64,000 bases of DNA from Streptomyces sp. NBC_01750 (GCF_035918095.1 NZ_CP109137.1:930001-994000); one strand, 5' to 3'; positions 45,101-53,138 are shown, counted from the stretch's first letter. Notes: generated from the letters alone by a model not told the origin. A program made the numbers and translations.

Positions 45101-45223
45101 CTCGCCCGGCGCGTTCCAGACGGCCACCTCCAGCGGTACGGACTCGGGGTGGACGGCGGGGCGGATGCGCTCGTCGAGGACGCGCCGGAGGCGGGCTTCG
45201 ACGAGGCTGCGGTCGTCATGCAT
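42194..45223 (-). CDS. GH38 alpha-mannosidase, cytosolic
   Basis: The 1009-residue protein has no signal peptide. The GH38 catalytic domain begins at about 255 with ISAIGHAHIDTAWLWPLRE, where H260/H262 and D264 are metal and substrate ligands. D374 in AWLPDTFGFAAGLPQ is the nucleophile of this retaining, metal-dependent family. The N-terminal 240 residues and the C-terminal sandwich (from SLVFNSAPHERHG) are normal for the bacterial ~1000-residue type. Its start is 30 bases after the GH85 stop on the same strand, so it is the last gene of a six-gene operon that begins at the sugar-binding protein. It would act on imported manno-oligosaccharides or N-glycans after the ABC transporter. Confidence 0.95.
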   Translation of the reverse strand: MHDDRSLVEARLRRVLDERIRPAVHPESVPLEVAVWNAPGEPVPVAEGLAASPGPITVGDMWGAPWGTSWFRVTGTVPAAWAGKTVEAILDLGFDENMPGFQCEGLVYRADGTPVKGLNPRNQWVRIGAPVEGGEEVRLHIEAASNPVILDYRPFLPTRLGDKETAGTDPQYTLTRMDLAVFDETVWQLVLDLEVLGELMQELPEEGARRWDILRAVGHALDAIDLHDVNGTAAAARSCLEEVLSTPAGPSAHRISAIGHAHIDTAWLWPLRETVRKVARTTSNMTALLEDEPEFIFTMSQAQQFAWIKEHRPEVYAKVKEAVAQGRFVPAGGMWVESDTNMPGSEAMARQFVHGKRFFLDEFGIENDEAWLPDTFGFAAGLPQIIKAAGSKWLLTQKISWSQTNKFPHHTFRWEGIDGTRIFTHFPPVDTYNCSMRGSEIAHAAKNFKDKGFARHSLAPTGWGDGGGGTTREMVAKAARLRDLDGSATVRWETPTEFFTKAEAEYPNAPVWVGELYLELHRATLTSQARTKQGNRRSEHLLREAELWAATAAVRTGFPYPYEELDRIWKTVLLHQFHDILPGSSIAWVHREAERTYGVLAEELNGIIDAAQRALAGGGTGSLVFNSAPHERHGVAGGGAAVAAVGGSTQVSPREDGGFLLDNGLLQVEIDGRGLVTSAYDIGAEREAVAPGEVANLLQIHPDFPNMWDAWDVDAFYRNTVTDLTGTDEITPVVTGTSAAVRVVRSFGGSKVTQLLTLPAGAKRLDIDTEVDWHETEKFLKASFPLDIHAERYASETQFGHFHRATHTNTSWEAAKFEACNHRFVHMEEPGWGVALVNDSTYGHDVTRTVRASDSGTTTTLRVSLLRAPRFPDPETDQGVHRFRHALVPGATIGDAVREGFGINLPERRVAGDREVTPLVSVDNDAVVISAVKLADDASGDVVVRLYESRGGRARVGVTAGFPSVEATATDLLERPSADTPQLELDGSVVKLTLRPFQLITLRLARSGE

Positions 45224-45253
45224 GTGGGGCTGCTCCGAAGGTGTCGGTGGTGG

Positions 45254-47275
45254 TTACCCGGGGTGGACCGCGTTCGCGGGGGTCGATGTGGTGTAGAGCT
45301 CCCCGACCGCGCGCAGTTCGAACCGCGCCGACCGCTCACCCTGTTCGGGTTTCGGTCCGGGGACGAAGAAGGCTCGCTGGCAGGTTGCCCCGAGGAAGCG
45401 CCGTGTCCCGTCGGGCAGGACGCGGTGCAGTGTGTAGTGACGAACCGGCCCCGGGGCGCCCTGCCAGACGAAGCGCAAATCGCTGCCTGTGGTGGCGGTG
45501 ATCCTCAGATCGGCCGGGGCGGCGGGGCTCTCTGCGTCCTTGTCGCGGACGGCCAGGGCGCCGAGCCGCCATTTCACGGGTCCGCTGCTCGCGGTGAGCC
45601 GGACACCGAGCGCGCGTACGGTCCCGGTCAGGCTGTTCAGTCGCACGGTCGAGGTGGTCCAGCCGCTGCCCGGGCCGGCGGTACCCACGGGGAGGTAGCT
45701 GTACGGAATGGGGGCGCCCGGCCCCGAGGGCTCGGCCACGGCGACCGCGAGCTCGACGGTGACCCGGCCGGCGTCGGCGCGGTGGGTGAGCTCGACGACC
45801 GTGTCCGGGGTGAGGGCGAGCCTGGTCGCGTACAGGTCCACCGTGGTGGGCGCAGTGAGCGAGCCGTCGACCAGCAGGCTGCTGCCTCCGTGCCAGGCAT
45901 CGGCGAAGTCATGGGTGACCGAGGGGCGTTGGCCGCCGGTGCGCACCACCCATTGGCGGGACGGGAGGCGGTCCTGGACGCCGAGGTGGTTCCACTGCGT
46001 CTCCGACGTCACCTTGCCGCTCTCGTACCAGCGCAGTCCGTGGCCGGTGTTGAAGGTGGTCGCGAAGGGCACGGTGTCGACGGTCGAACGGTCGGCGACG
46101 GCGCGCGCCGGAGGCCGCCAGGCCTCGCCGGTGGCGGGTCGCGAAGGGTCGAGCGACTGTCCGCTCCAGAACCGGTCGTCGGCGGCGTGGAACTGGGCCG
46201 GGGTGCGGTCCGCGGGCAGGTGGTTGCGGGTCCATTCGGGACGGTAGAAGCCCAGCGACACGATGTCGGCCGTGTTCTCCGGGATGATGGCGTCCCAGTC
46301 GACCGGCCTGTTCCAGCCGTTCGCCTCGACGTCGACGCCCGCCCACAACTCGTAGCGACTGCGCCCGAGTTGCTGGGCGATCTGCCCGGAGGACGCCAGC
46401 GAGGACCGCGACCAGCGGAAGTCGACGAACATGGTGTCCGCGGCCCGGAAGAACGCCTTGTTGCGGTCGTTCAGCGCGCCCTGCCAGTTCACCGAGCCGT
46501 TCACGGTCATCGAGTCGTACCAGCAGACGCGCAGCCCCTTCGGCGTGCCCAGAGACTTCAGCTCCTGTACGAAGCCGAGCATGTCGGCCGCGAGTGTGCC
46601 GTTGCCGCCGCCGGTCTCCGCGTTGATGAACCAGCCGTCGAATCCGTACGCCGTCGCAACCGCGACGAGCCGCTCGGCGAGCGGGAATCTGCCGAAGGAG
46701 TCTTTCTGGACGAGGTCCCGGGTCCAGCGCAGATCGCCGCCGTAGGCCACGGGCGGCAGGAAGACATTGCCGAGGACGGGTACACCGTGACGGTGTGCCG
46801 CGTCCACGATCGGGGCGTTGGGCGCGAGGATCAGGCCCTCCCCCGACGAGCCGCCCCAGAAGACCAGCTCGTCCAGGTAGGACCAGTGGGTGAGGGCGTA
46901 GTAGTCGGCGGTGGCCGCGCCCTGGGAGGGGTTGCCGGCGGTGGGTCCGAAGGAGACAAGTGACTGGATGCGCGCCTGCCCGCCTCGTGCGGTGGCGTTG
47001 ACCGGCGTGGGCGTGAACCGCCGGGCGAGCGGCACTGCGGACTTGTTGAACGCAAGGTCCGTGTCGTCCTCGGCGCGCCATGCCTTGAGGCTGCGCCAGG
47101 TGATGCCCTGGCCCGGGGTGCCCGAGGGGAACGAGTCGGGGTACCAGTAGGAGGCGTACGGTGTTCCGGCGGCTGCTTTCGTCGCGGCGGATGCCATGCG
47201 CGGCGAGAGGGCCGGGGTCACGGCTGCCGCCGCCGAGGCCAGCAGAAGTCCGCGTCGGCTGAGGTGTGGGGTCAT
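45254..47275 (-). CDS. secreted GH85 endo-beta-N-acetylglucosaminidase
   Basis: The protein has 673 residues from an ATG with GGAG upstream. SRRGLLLASAAAAVTPALSP is a twin-arginine-like signal with cleavage near MASA. The GH85 barrel contains YGFDGWFINAETGGG near 210-224, where N218 and E220 are the conserved substrate-assisted catalytic pair, and LRVCWYDSMTVNGSVNWQGALN. The C-terminus has two beta-sandwich modules, the last fibronectin-like (PAAPADLRITATTGSDLRFVW). This family cuts the chitobiose core of N-glycans and releases whole oligosaccharides from glycoproteins. It is the key reason to call this locus an N-glycan system. Co-oriented and close to GH38, with a repeat-rich gap before the GH5 gene. 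Confidence 0.95.
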   Translation of the reverse strand: MTPHLSRRGLLLASAAAAVTPALSPRMASAATKAAAGTPYASYWYPDSFPSGTPGQGITWRSLKAWRAEDDTDLAFNKSAVPLARRFTPTPVNATARGGQARIQSLVSFGPTAGNPSQGAATADYYALTHWSYLDELVFWGGSSGEGLILAPNAPIVDAAHRHGVPVLGNVFLPPVAYGGDLRWTRDLVQKDSFGRFPLAERLVAVATAYGFDGWFINAETGGGNGTLAADMLGFVQELKSLGTPKGLRVCWYDSMTVNGSVNWQGALNDRNKAFFRAADTMFVDFRWSRSSLASSGQIAQQLGRSRYELWAGVDVEANGWNRPVDWDAIIPENTADIVSLGFYRPEWTRNHLPADRTPAQFHAADDRFWSGQSLDPSRPATGEAWRPPARAVADRSTVDTVPFATTFNTGHGLRWYESGKVTSETQWNHLGVQDRLPSRQWVVRTGGQRPSVTHDFADAWHGGSSLLVDGSLTAPTTVDLYATRLALTPDTVVELTHRADAGRVTVELAVAVAEPSGPGAPIPYSYLPVGTAGPGSGWTTSTVRLNSLTGTVRALGVRLTASSGPVKWRLGALAVRDKDAESPAAPADLRITATTGSDLRFVWQGAPGPVRHYTLHRVLPDGTRRFLGATCQRAFFVPGPKPEQGERSARFELRAVGELYTTSTPANAVHPG

Positions 47276-47299
47276 GGTGCGCTCCGTTTCTCGACCTGT

Positions 47300-47371
47300 C
47301 CTCAATCGCCGGAGGGGCTGATATTCAGCCCCTCCGGCGATTGAGGAGCGGGGTCTGGGGCGGAGCCCCAG
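47300..47371 (-). repeat. 21-base-pair hairpin plus second inverted repeat, streptomycete dispersed element
   Basis: The first hairpin has perfect 21-base arms (47300-47320 and 47326-47346) around ATATT. A second, CTGGGGC-GGA-GCCCCAG, follows at 47355-47371. I recognise CGCCGGAGGGGCTG with GGGGTCTGGGGCGGAGCCCC from many Streptomyces intergenic regions as a widespread repeat (from memory, not from a search). Lying inside the operon between the GH5 and GH85 genes, it may attenuate or partly terminate transcription. Confidence 0.85.
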
Positions 47372-47399
47372 TTACGGGAAAAGGCGGGACGGGGAAAGG

Positions 47400-48656
47400 T
47401 CATGCGCCGACCTGCCCCGGGGTTACCACTTCGGTGATGCCGCGTGCAGCAAGATGCTCCTTGTCCTCCGCGCAGCCGGCGAGGACGGCCGTGGGCCGGA
47501 CGCCCTCCCCCGTGAGCCGGGCGAAGGCCTCGAAGAAGGCGCCACCGGGTGCGCAGGTGGATCGCCGGGGCGCCGTCTCCTCGTCACCGGTGTCGACGAC
47601 GAGCGCGGTGGTGCGCGGCGCGGGACTGTGTTCCTTCCCCCGCCACTCCTCGACGATGCGCGCGATCGCGCGGCCGGCCGGTTTGATCCGCCGGTCGTTG
47701 GTCAACAGACCGAGGCTGTACTCGAGTTCGGGAAAGTCCGCGAGCGAGCGGGACACATCGTGGGAGCACCACCAGGTGATTCCCCAGACGTCCTGGCAGT
47801 CCAGCGCGTGCGCCACGGTCGCTTCGGTGAAGTGGGCGGCGTGCTCGGCCGGGACGAGCGGCGCGGGTGCGCCGACCTCCTGCAGCCATACGGGCCGGTG
47901 CGGGTCGAGAGCCCAGGCTTTGGAGAGCTCGATCAGGTAGGCGGCGTGGTGCTCGGTCGCAACTCCCGTACGGCCGTGCCGCTGGGCGGTGCCGTTGAAG
48001 ACCCAGGAGTGCACGGCGGTCACGGCGCCGATGCGTGCCGAGTGCGCGGGCGTGAACGGGTGGTCGTCCTGGTACCAGGCCGCGTCGTACTCGGCGTGCA
48101 GATGGAGCCTGCCGGGCGCCCCGGCCTCGCAGGCGTCCAGCAGCCGCCGCAGCCAACTCCCGGCCTGTTCGGCCGAGATGCGGTCCGGGTCGGGGTGCGG
48201 GCCGTCGGAGAACTGGTTGACCTCGTTGCCGACGGTCATGCCGATGAAGTTCGGCCGGTCGGCGAGCGCGGCCGCGAGCGTATGGAGGTACTCGGCCTGT
48301 CCCGATACGACATCGGGGTCGGTGAACATGTTCCGCCGGTGCCAGGTCCGGGTCCATGCGGGCAGGAAGTCGAAGCTCGACAAGTGCCCCTGCAGGCCGT
48401 CGACGTTGACGTCCAGACCGCGTTCGGCCGCCGCGTCGGCAAGCTGTACGAGCTGTTCGACGGCGCACGGGCGGATGAGGGTCCGGTTGGGCTGGAAGAG
48501 CGGCCAGAGCGGGAAGACCCGGATGTGGTCGAGGCCGAGGCCTGCGATCGAGTCCAGATCGGCGCGTACGGCGTCGGGGTCGAAGTCCAGCCAGTGGTGG
48601 AACCACCCCTGGCTGGGCGTGTAGTTGGCGCCGAAGCGCGGCACGGAAGAGCTCAT
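47400..48656 (-). CDS. GH5-family glycosidase, probable GH5_18 beta-mannosidase
   Basis: This 418-residue protein has no signal peptide. The TIM-barrel has the clan GH-A pair: E145 in VGNEVNQFSD (acid/base) and E260 in VWLQEVGAP (nucleophile). It starts FGANYTPSQGWFHHWLDFDPDAVRADLDSIAGLGLDHIRVFPLWP, and TWWCSHDVSR near 285-300 lines the site. These features fit the cytosolic GH5_18-type enzymes that split Man-beta-1,4-GlcNAc, the core disaccharide left after mannosidases act. The last ~60 residues resemble a glutamine-amidotransferase-like extension. It lies between the permeases and GH85. The GH5 call is firm; the subfamily is an inference from context and motif order. Confidence 0.86.
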   Translation of the reverse strand: MSSSVPRFGANYTPSQGWFHHWLDFDPDAVRADLDSIAGLGLDHIRVFPLWPLFQPNRTLIRPCAVEQLVQLADAAAERGLDVNVDGLQGHLSSFDFLPAWTRTWHRRNMFTDPDVVSGQAEYLHTLAAALADRPNFIGMTVGNEVNQFSDGPHPDPDRISAEQAGSWLRRLLDACEAGAPGRLHLHAEYDAAWYQDDHPFTPAHSARIGAVTAVHSWVFNGTAQRHGRTGVATEHHAAYLIELSKAWALDPHRPVWLQEVGAPAPLVPAEHAAHFTEATVAHALDCQDVWGITWWCSHDVSRSLADFPELEYSLGLLTNDRRIKPAGRAIARIVEEWRGKEHSPAPRTTALVVDTGDEETAPRRSTCAPGGAFFEAFARLTGEGVRPTAVLAGCAEDKEHLAARGITEVVTPGQVGA

Positions 48657-48710
48657 ACGGATGGGGTGTCCCGGTTCTGTGGTGCGGCACTCCGATCGGA
48701 GCCGGGCAGG

Positions 48711-49571
48711 TCAGCCCTTGACGGCGCCCTCGCCGACACCGCGGAAGAAGAAGCGCTGGAGACAGGCGAAGAGAACGATCAGCGGGAGTACGGCGATGAC
48801 CGTGCCCGCGGCGACGAGTCGTTCATCGTTGGCGAAGGTGCCGTGCAGATAGTTCAGGCCGATGGTCAGGGTGAAGTTCTCCGGGTCGCTGAGGACGATC
48901 AGGGGCCACAGGAAGTCGTCCCAGGCGCCCATGAAGGCGAAGATGGCGACGACGGCGAGAGTGCCCTTGACCGACGGCAGGGCGATGCGCAGGAACCGCT
49001 GCCATGCGGTGGCCCCGTCGACGAATGCCGCCTCCTCCACCTCGTGCGGGAGGTTCAGGAAGGCGTTGCGCATCAGCAGGACGTTCATCGCGGCGATGCA
49101 GCCGGGCAGGAGCACGGCGATCAGGGTGTTGTTCAGGCCGAGGTCCCGCATGGTGGTGAACTGGGCGATGATGATGCCCTCGACGGGGACGAGCATCGCG
49201 AGGATGAACACCAGGGTCGCGGCCCTGCGTCCGCGGTAGCGCATCCGGGCGAGGGCATAGCCTGCCAGTGCGGAGCCGACGCAGTTGGTCAGCACATTGG
49301 CGGCGGCGACCTTCAGCGAGTTCAGCGCGTAGTCCCAGACCGGGATGGTGCGGGCGACGCGCGCGTAGTTGTCCAGTGTCGGCTCGCCCGGCAGGAATGT
49401 CGGCGGTGAGCTGAAGATGTCCTCGTGCGGGCCCTTGAGCGAGGTGGACAGCTGCCACAGGAAAGGCCCGACGGTCAGCGCCAGTACGGCGAGCAGCAAA
49501 CCGTAACGGAGTACGAGCTGCCAGCCGGGGATGCGCCTGCCGTCCGCGTCCGTGATCTTCGTGAGGCTCAT
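48711..49571 (-). CDS. sugar ABC transporter permease (MalG family)
   Basis: The 286-residue protein has six hydrophobic helices. The EAA loop EVEEAAFVDGATAWQRFLRIALPSV near 184-208 is the MalG-type contact for the ATPase. The start overlaps the upstream permease stop by ATGA, so the two permeases are made together and form the heterodimeric channel. No ATPase gene occurs in the operon. A 54-base gap separates it from the GH5 gene. Confidence 0.95.
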   Translation of the reverse strand: MSLTKITDADGRRIPGWQLVLRYGLLLAVLALTVGPFLWQLSTSLKGPHEDIFSSPPTFLPGEPTLDNYARVARTIPVWDYALNSLKVAAANVLTNCVGSALAGYALARMRYRGRRAATLVFILAMLVPVEGIIIAQFTTMRDLGLNNTLIAVLLPGCIAAMNVLLMRNAFLNLPHEVEEAAFVDGATAWQRFLRIALPSVKGTLAVVAIFAFMGAWDDFLWPLIVLSDPENFTLTIGLNYLHGTFANDERLVAAGTVIAVLPLIVLFACLQRFFFRGVGEGAVKG

Positions 49572-50539
49572 GCGTCCTCCTTGCGGTCGGCGCGGAGCAC
49601 CAGCAGCATCAGCGCGACGGTAACCACGAAGACGACCACCGAGATGGCGGAGGCGTAGCCGACGCGGCCGGTCAGACCGGTGCCGACGCGCTGGACGAGC
49701 ATCACGAGCGTGGTGTCCTCGCCGGCCGGACCGCCGCTGGGACCCGCCATCAGATAGACCTCGGAGAAGACCTTGAAAGAGGCGACCGAGGAGAGCGCGC
49801 CGACGAGGACCATGGTGGAGCGGACCGCGGGGACGGTGACGGTGCGGAAGCGGCGTACGGCGCCCGCTCCGTCGACGGCGGCGGCCTCGTGCAGTTCGCG
49901 GGGGACGTTGGCCAGCGCCGCCAGATAAATAATCATGTAGTAGCCGAGGCCCTTCCAGACCGTGACCGCCATCGCGCTGCCGAGCAGCAGCCACTGGTCG
50001 CTGAGAAAGCCGACCTTGCCGACGCCGACCGCCTCGAGAACCGAGTTGATCAGTCCTCGGTCGTCGAGCATCCACACCCAGATCAGGCCGACCACGACGA
50101 TGGAGGCGACGACCGGGGTGTAGAAGGCCGAACGGAAGAAGGTGATGCCGGGGATGTGCCGCTGTACGAGCATCGCCAGCAGCAGCGGCAGGATCACCAG
50201 GGCGGGGACAACGCCGAGGACGTACAGAGTGCTGTTGCGCAGCCCGATCCAGAACATCTCGTCGTCGAGCAGTTCCCGGAAGTTGGCGAGGCCCACGTAC
50301 TGGCCGGGGACCAGGGTGCGGCGGTCGGTGAAGGCGTTGACCAGGGTGCTGAAGAACGGATACAGGCTGAAGGCGCCGACGATCAGGAGGCCTGGCGCCG
50401 CGAACAGCCAAGGGCTGGAGGGAAGTTGGCGCCTGACCCCATGGGCGGGCCGGCGGCCGGCGGAGCCGGGGCTCCGGACGGCCGTGCCCGCCGTGGTGAG
50501 ATCCGGCGAGATCGCCTCGGAGGTGGTGGAGGTCTTCAT
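49568..50539 (-). CDS. sugar ABC transporter permease (MalF family)
   Basis: The 323-residue protein has an N-terminal cytosolic stretch of about 45 residues and six helices. The EAA loop reads ELHEAAAVDGAGAVRRFRTVTVPAV near 215-239. It starts 12 bases after the binding-protein stop and overlaps the second permease. This is the usual binding protein, MalF, MalG order of streptomycete oligosaccharide importers, here probably taking up N-glycan fragments released by GH85. Confidence 0.95.
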   Translation of the reverse strand: MKTSTTSEAISPDLTTAGTAVRSPGSAGRRPAHGVRRQLPSSPWLFAAPGLLIVGAFSLYPFFSTLVNAFTDRRTLVPGQYVGLANFRELLDDEMFWIGLRNSTLYVLGVVPALVILPLLLAMLVQRHIPGITFFRSAFYTPVVASIVVVGLIWVWMLDDRGLINSVLEAVGVGKVGFLSDQWLLLGSAMAVTVWKGLGYYMIIYLAALANVPRELHEAAAVDGAGAVRRFRTVTVPAVRSTMVLVGALSSVASFKVFSEVYLMAGPSGGPAGEDTTLVMLVQRVGTGLTGRVGYASAISVVVFVVTVALMLLVLRADRKEDA

Positions 50540-50551
50540 CGCGGAATCGGC

Positions 50552-51838
50552 TCAGCTCTGCCGCAGCAGCCGGTCACACGCATTGACAGCGTTGTCAAGC
50601 GCTTCTTTGGGGCTCTGCTTGCCCTGCAGCGCCCGGGCGACCGCGTTGCGCAGCTCCGTCTTCATCTGCTCGCTGAACAGCGCCGGTGTGTAATTGACCG
50701 CCGTCTTCAGGGACTTGGCGGCCGCGATGCGCACCCGGGTCACATCGGTGCCGTCCTCCTTGGTGAAGTACGGGTCGTCGAGCGATCCCGCGGTGCTCGG
50801 GAAGATGGCGACCTTCCGGGCGAACTCCATCTGACGGGTCGCGTCCGTCACGAAGTGGGCGAACGCGACGGCGGCGGGCTTCTGCCGGGACCGGGAGTTC
50901 ACCATGACGCCCATGACATACATATTGGCCTTGCCCGTGCTGCTGACCTGGTCGGTGATCCCAATGTTCTTGTAGAGGCCCGGGGCCTGCTTCCTGAAGT
51001 TCTCCAGATCCAGCGCGCTGCCCGGATTCATGGCGACGGACTCGGTCAGGAACTTGTGGCCCGACGACTCGGGGGTCGCGGTCAGCGCCTGCGGATCGAG
51101 CGCCTTGGCGTCGTACAACTCCTTGTAATGGGTGAGGAGTTCCACGCCCTTGGCGTCGTTGAAGGCGAAGCCGGTGCCTTCCTTGTTCATCAGCGGCACG
51201 CCGTAGCGGCCGAAGTCCTCGATGGTGGGCACGTTCGCGAGGGTCGCGATCTTCCCCTTGCTCTTCCCCGCCATCTTCAGCCCGGCGTCGAAGACCTCGC
51301 CGTAGGTATTCGGGGGCTTCTCGGCATCGAGTCCGGCGTCCTTGAAGAGACGCTTGTTGTAGAAGAGCGGGCCGGTGTTGAGGTACCAGGGGAAGGCGTA
51401 GATGCCGTCGATGCCCGGTATGCGGTGGCTCTGCCAGGCGCCCTGCAGATACTCCTCGCGGTACTTCGACGCCGCCTTGTCGAGATCGAGCGCGAGCCCG
51501 GCCTTGGCCAGCGGGGCCACCAGGTCCGGGGAGACATTGACGACGTCGGGCAGCGTATTGCCGGCGGCATCGGCGCTGATCTTGTCGGCGTAGCCCTCCG
51601 CGGGCCGGTCGACCCACTTCACCTCGGTGCCCGGGTACTTCTTCTCGAAGGCTGCGATGACTCCGTTGAAGTAGTCCTTGAAGTTGGCCTGCAGGTTCCA
51701 GGTCTGGAAGGTGATCCTGCCGTCCACCTTGCCGGAGGCATCGGACGAGTCGGCGCCGGATCCGCCGCCGCAGGCACTGAGCGGCAGGACGGTGGCGAGG
51801 ACGGCGGCAGCGGCGAGTGCCCTGCGGGGAATGCGCAC
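50552..51838 (-). CDS. sugar ABC transporter, substrate-binding lipoprotein
   Basis: The protein has 428 residues from a GTG at 51838 with AAAGGAG nine bases upstream; a longer frame to 51898 would start in front of the promoter and is rejected. The lipobox PLSAC places the lipidated cysteine at 23. The mature part is a family 1 extracellular binding protein (ITFQTWNLQANFKDYFNGVIAAFEKKYPGTEVKWVD, then LPDVVNVSPDLVAPLAKAGL). First gene of the N-glycan operon. Its promoter (TTGACG, 18, CAAGGT) is flanked upstream by an inverted repeat with CTAATG half-sites shared with the divergent lacI gene. Confidence 0.94.
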   Translation of the reverse strand: MRIPRRALAAAAVLATVLPLSACGGGSGADSSDASGKVDGRITFQTWNLQANFKDYFNGVIAAFEKKYPGTEVKWVDRPAEGYADKISADAAGNTLPDVVNVSPDLVAPLAKAGLALDLDKAASKYREEYLQGAWQSHRIPGIDGIYAFPWYLNTGPLFYNKRLFKDAGLDAEKPPNTYGEVFDAGLKMAGKSKGKIATLANVPTIEDFGRYGVPLMNKEGTGFAFNDAKGVELLTHYKELYDAKALDPQALTATPESSGHKFLTESVAMNPGSALDLENFRKQAPGLYKNIGITDQVSSTGKANMYVMGVMVNSRSRQKPAAVAFAHFVTDATRQMEFARKVAIFPSTAGSLDDPYFTKEDGTDVTRVRIAAAKSLKTAVNYTPALFSEQMKTELRNAVARALQGKQSPKEALDNAVNACDRLLRQS

Positions 51839-51873
51839 GGTGAACGGCTCCTTTGCTCGGACCAGTCGTGCAG

Positions 51874-51903
51874 ACCTTGCAAGTGAACCGTTGGCCACGT
51901 CAA
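51874..51903 (-). promoter_or_regulatory. promoter of the N-glycan uptake operon
   Basis: On the minus strand, TTGACG (51898-51903) and CAAGGT (51874-51879) are separated by 18 bases, a good streptomycete vegetative promoter. The start would be near 51867, about 29 bases before the GTG. Confidence 0.6.
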
Positions 51904-51916
51904 TACATTCGCTGGA

Positions 51917-51942
51917 ACTAATGCCAGCTCGCCAACATTAGT
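51917..51942. promoter_or_regulatory. inverted repeat ACTAATG-N12-CATTAGT (probable LacI-family operator)
   Basis: Perfect 7-base arms flank a 12-base spacer just upstream of the binding-protein promoter. The CTAATG half-site also appears in the larger repeat before lacI (51983-52020), so both are probably bound by the LacI-family protein encoded at 52044. Confidence 0.62.
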
Positions 51943-51969
51943 GCAGTTCAGGAGCGTGCGGACAGATAT

Positions 51970-52020
51970 TTGCATTGATCGACTAATGCGCTTTAGAGTG
52001 ATGATGCTCAAGCGCATTAG
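51970..52020 (+). promoter_or_regulatory. lacI promoter overlapped by an 11-base inverted repeat
   Basis: TTGCAT (51970-51975), 18 bases, TAGAGT (51994-51999) form a likely promoter. CTAATGCGCTT (51983-51993) recurs inverted at 52010-52020 (AAGCGCATTAG), 16 bases apart, so the arms lie in the spacer and just past the start site. This suits autorepression by the LacI protein. Confidence 0.62.
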
Positions 52021-52043
52021 CAAGCAGCGGGAAAGAGGCACGG

Positions 52044-53138
52044 ATGGCAGCGAATACCCCGTCCCGCAAGGACCCGTCGCCGACCAGGCGCGCTCCCGCC
52101 CGCCGTCCGACGATGAAGGACATCGCTCAGCGTGCCGGGGTGTCGGAGAGCGCCGTGTCCTTCGCGCTCAACGACCGGCCCGGTGTCTCGGAGATCACCC
52201 GTGACCGGATCCGGCGCGTCGCCGAACAGCTGGGCTGGCGGCCGAGCACGGCGGCCCGCGCACTGTCCGGCGAAGGCTCGGCGACGGTCGGCCTGGTGCT
52301 GGCACGGCCGGCCGAGACGCTGGGCGTGGACTCGTTCTTCCTGCAGCTGATCTCCGGTATCCAGGAGATCCTGGCGGAGCGTCAACTCGGCCTGCTCTTC
52401 CAGGTAGTGGAGAACGTGCCGGCCGAGTGCGCGGTCTACCGCCGCTGGTGGGCCGAGCACCGGGTCGACGGTGTCCTCGTGGTCGACCCGAGGACCGAGG
52501 ACCCGCGTCCGGAGCTCCTGGACGAACTGGGCCTGCCCGGCGTCGTTATCGGCGGGCTGCCGGACACCCATCCCAATCTGTCGCAGGTACGCGCCGACGA
52601 CACCGGAGCGATGGCTTCCGTCGTGGGCCGGCTGTACGAGCTGGGGCACCGGCGGATCGTGCATATCGCGGGCCTGCCGTCCCTCGCCCACACCGACCGG
52701 CGCATCCGCTCGTTGCGCGCCGAGGCCGGCCGACGCGGGCTGACCGAGGTCCGATCGCTGGCCACGGACTACTCCGACACCGAGGGCGCCGCGGTGACCC
52801 GCCGGGTGCTGGAGGGGAGCACTCCGCCCACCGCACTCATCTACGACAACGATGTGATGGCGGCGGCCGGAGCGGCCGTCACGACGGCCCTTGGCCTCTC
52901 CGTCCCCGGCGACGTGTCGATCGTCTCGTGGGAGGACTCCGTGCTGTGCCGCATGGTCCATCCCTGGCTGACGGCACTCTCCCGGGACACGGTCGCTTTC
53001 GGGCGGCTCGCCGCACAGGAACTGACCGCTCTGCTCGACGGCGGCGCGGCCCGGTCGGTACAGGTGCCGCTCCCCCGGCTGATCGAGCGGGAGAGTACGG
53101 CGCCCACCGGAGACGACCCCGCCGGCGGCGTGTTCTAG
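52044..53138 (+). CDS. LacI-family repressor of the N-glycan locus
   Basis: The 364-residue protein starts at an ATG with AAAGAGG upstream. After a basic N-terminal extension, residues 22-70 hold the LacI DNA-binding head: TMKDIAQRAGVSESAVSFALNDRPGVSEITRDRI and the hinge helix STAARALSG. The rest is the periplasmic-binding-like sensor domain (VGLVLARPAETLGVDSFFLQLISGIQEIL; TALIYDNDVMAAAGAAV; GDVSIVSWEDS). It is divergent from the uptake operon with only about 200 bases between, and inverted repeats with CTAATG half-sites lie at both promoters. It probably senses a manno-oligosaccharide or GlcNAc-mannose product. Confidence 0.95.
   Translation: MAANTPSRKDPSPTRRAPARRPTMKDIAQRAGVSESAVSFALNDRPGVSEITRDRIRRVAEQLGWRPSTAARALSGEGSATVGLVLARPAETLGVDSFFLQLISGIQEILAERQLGLLFQVVENVPAECAVYRRWWAEHRVDGVLVVDPRTEDPRPELLDELGLPGVVIGGLPDTHPNLSQVRADDTGAMASVVGRLYELGHRRIVHIAGLPSLAHTDRRIRSLRAEAGRRGLTEVRSLATDYSDTEGAAVTRRVLEGSTPPTALIYDNDVMAAAGAAVTTALGLSVPGDVSIVSWEDSVLCRMVHPWLTALSRDTVAFGRLAAQELTALLDGGAARSVQVPLPRLIERESTAPTGDDPAGGVF

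Noticed and set aside
42188..51886. Long plus-strand frames opposite the GH38, GH85, GH5 and ABC genes
   Set aside because: They are again mirrored frames of real genes without any recognisable protein.
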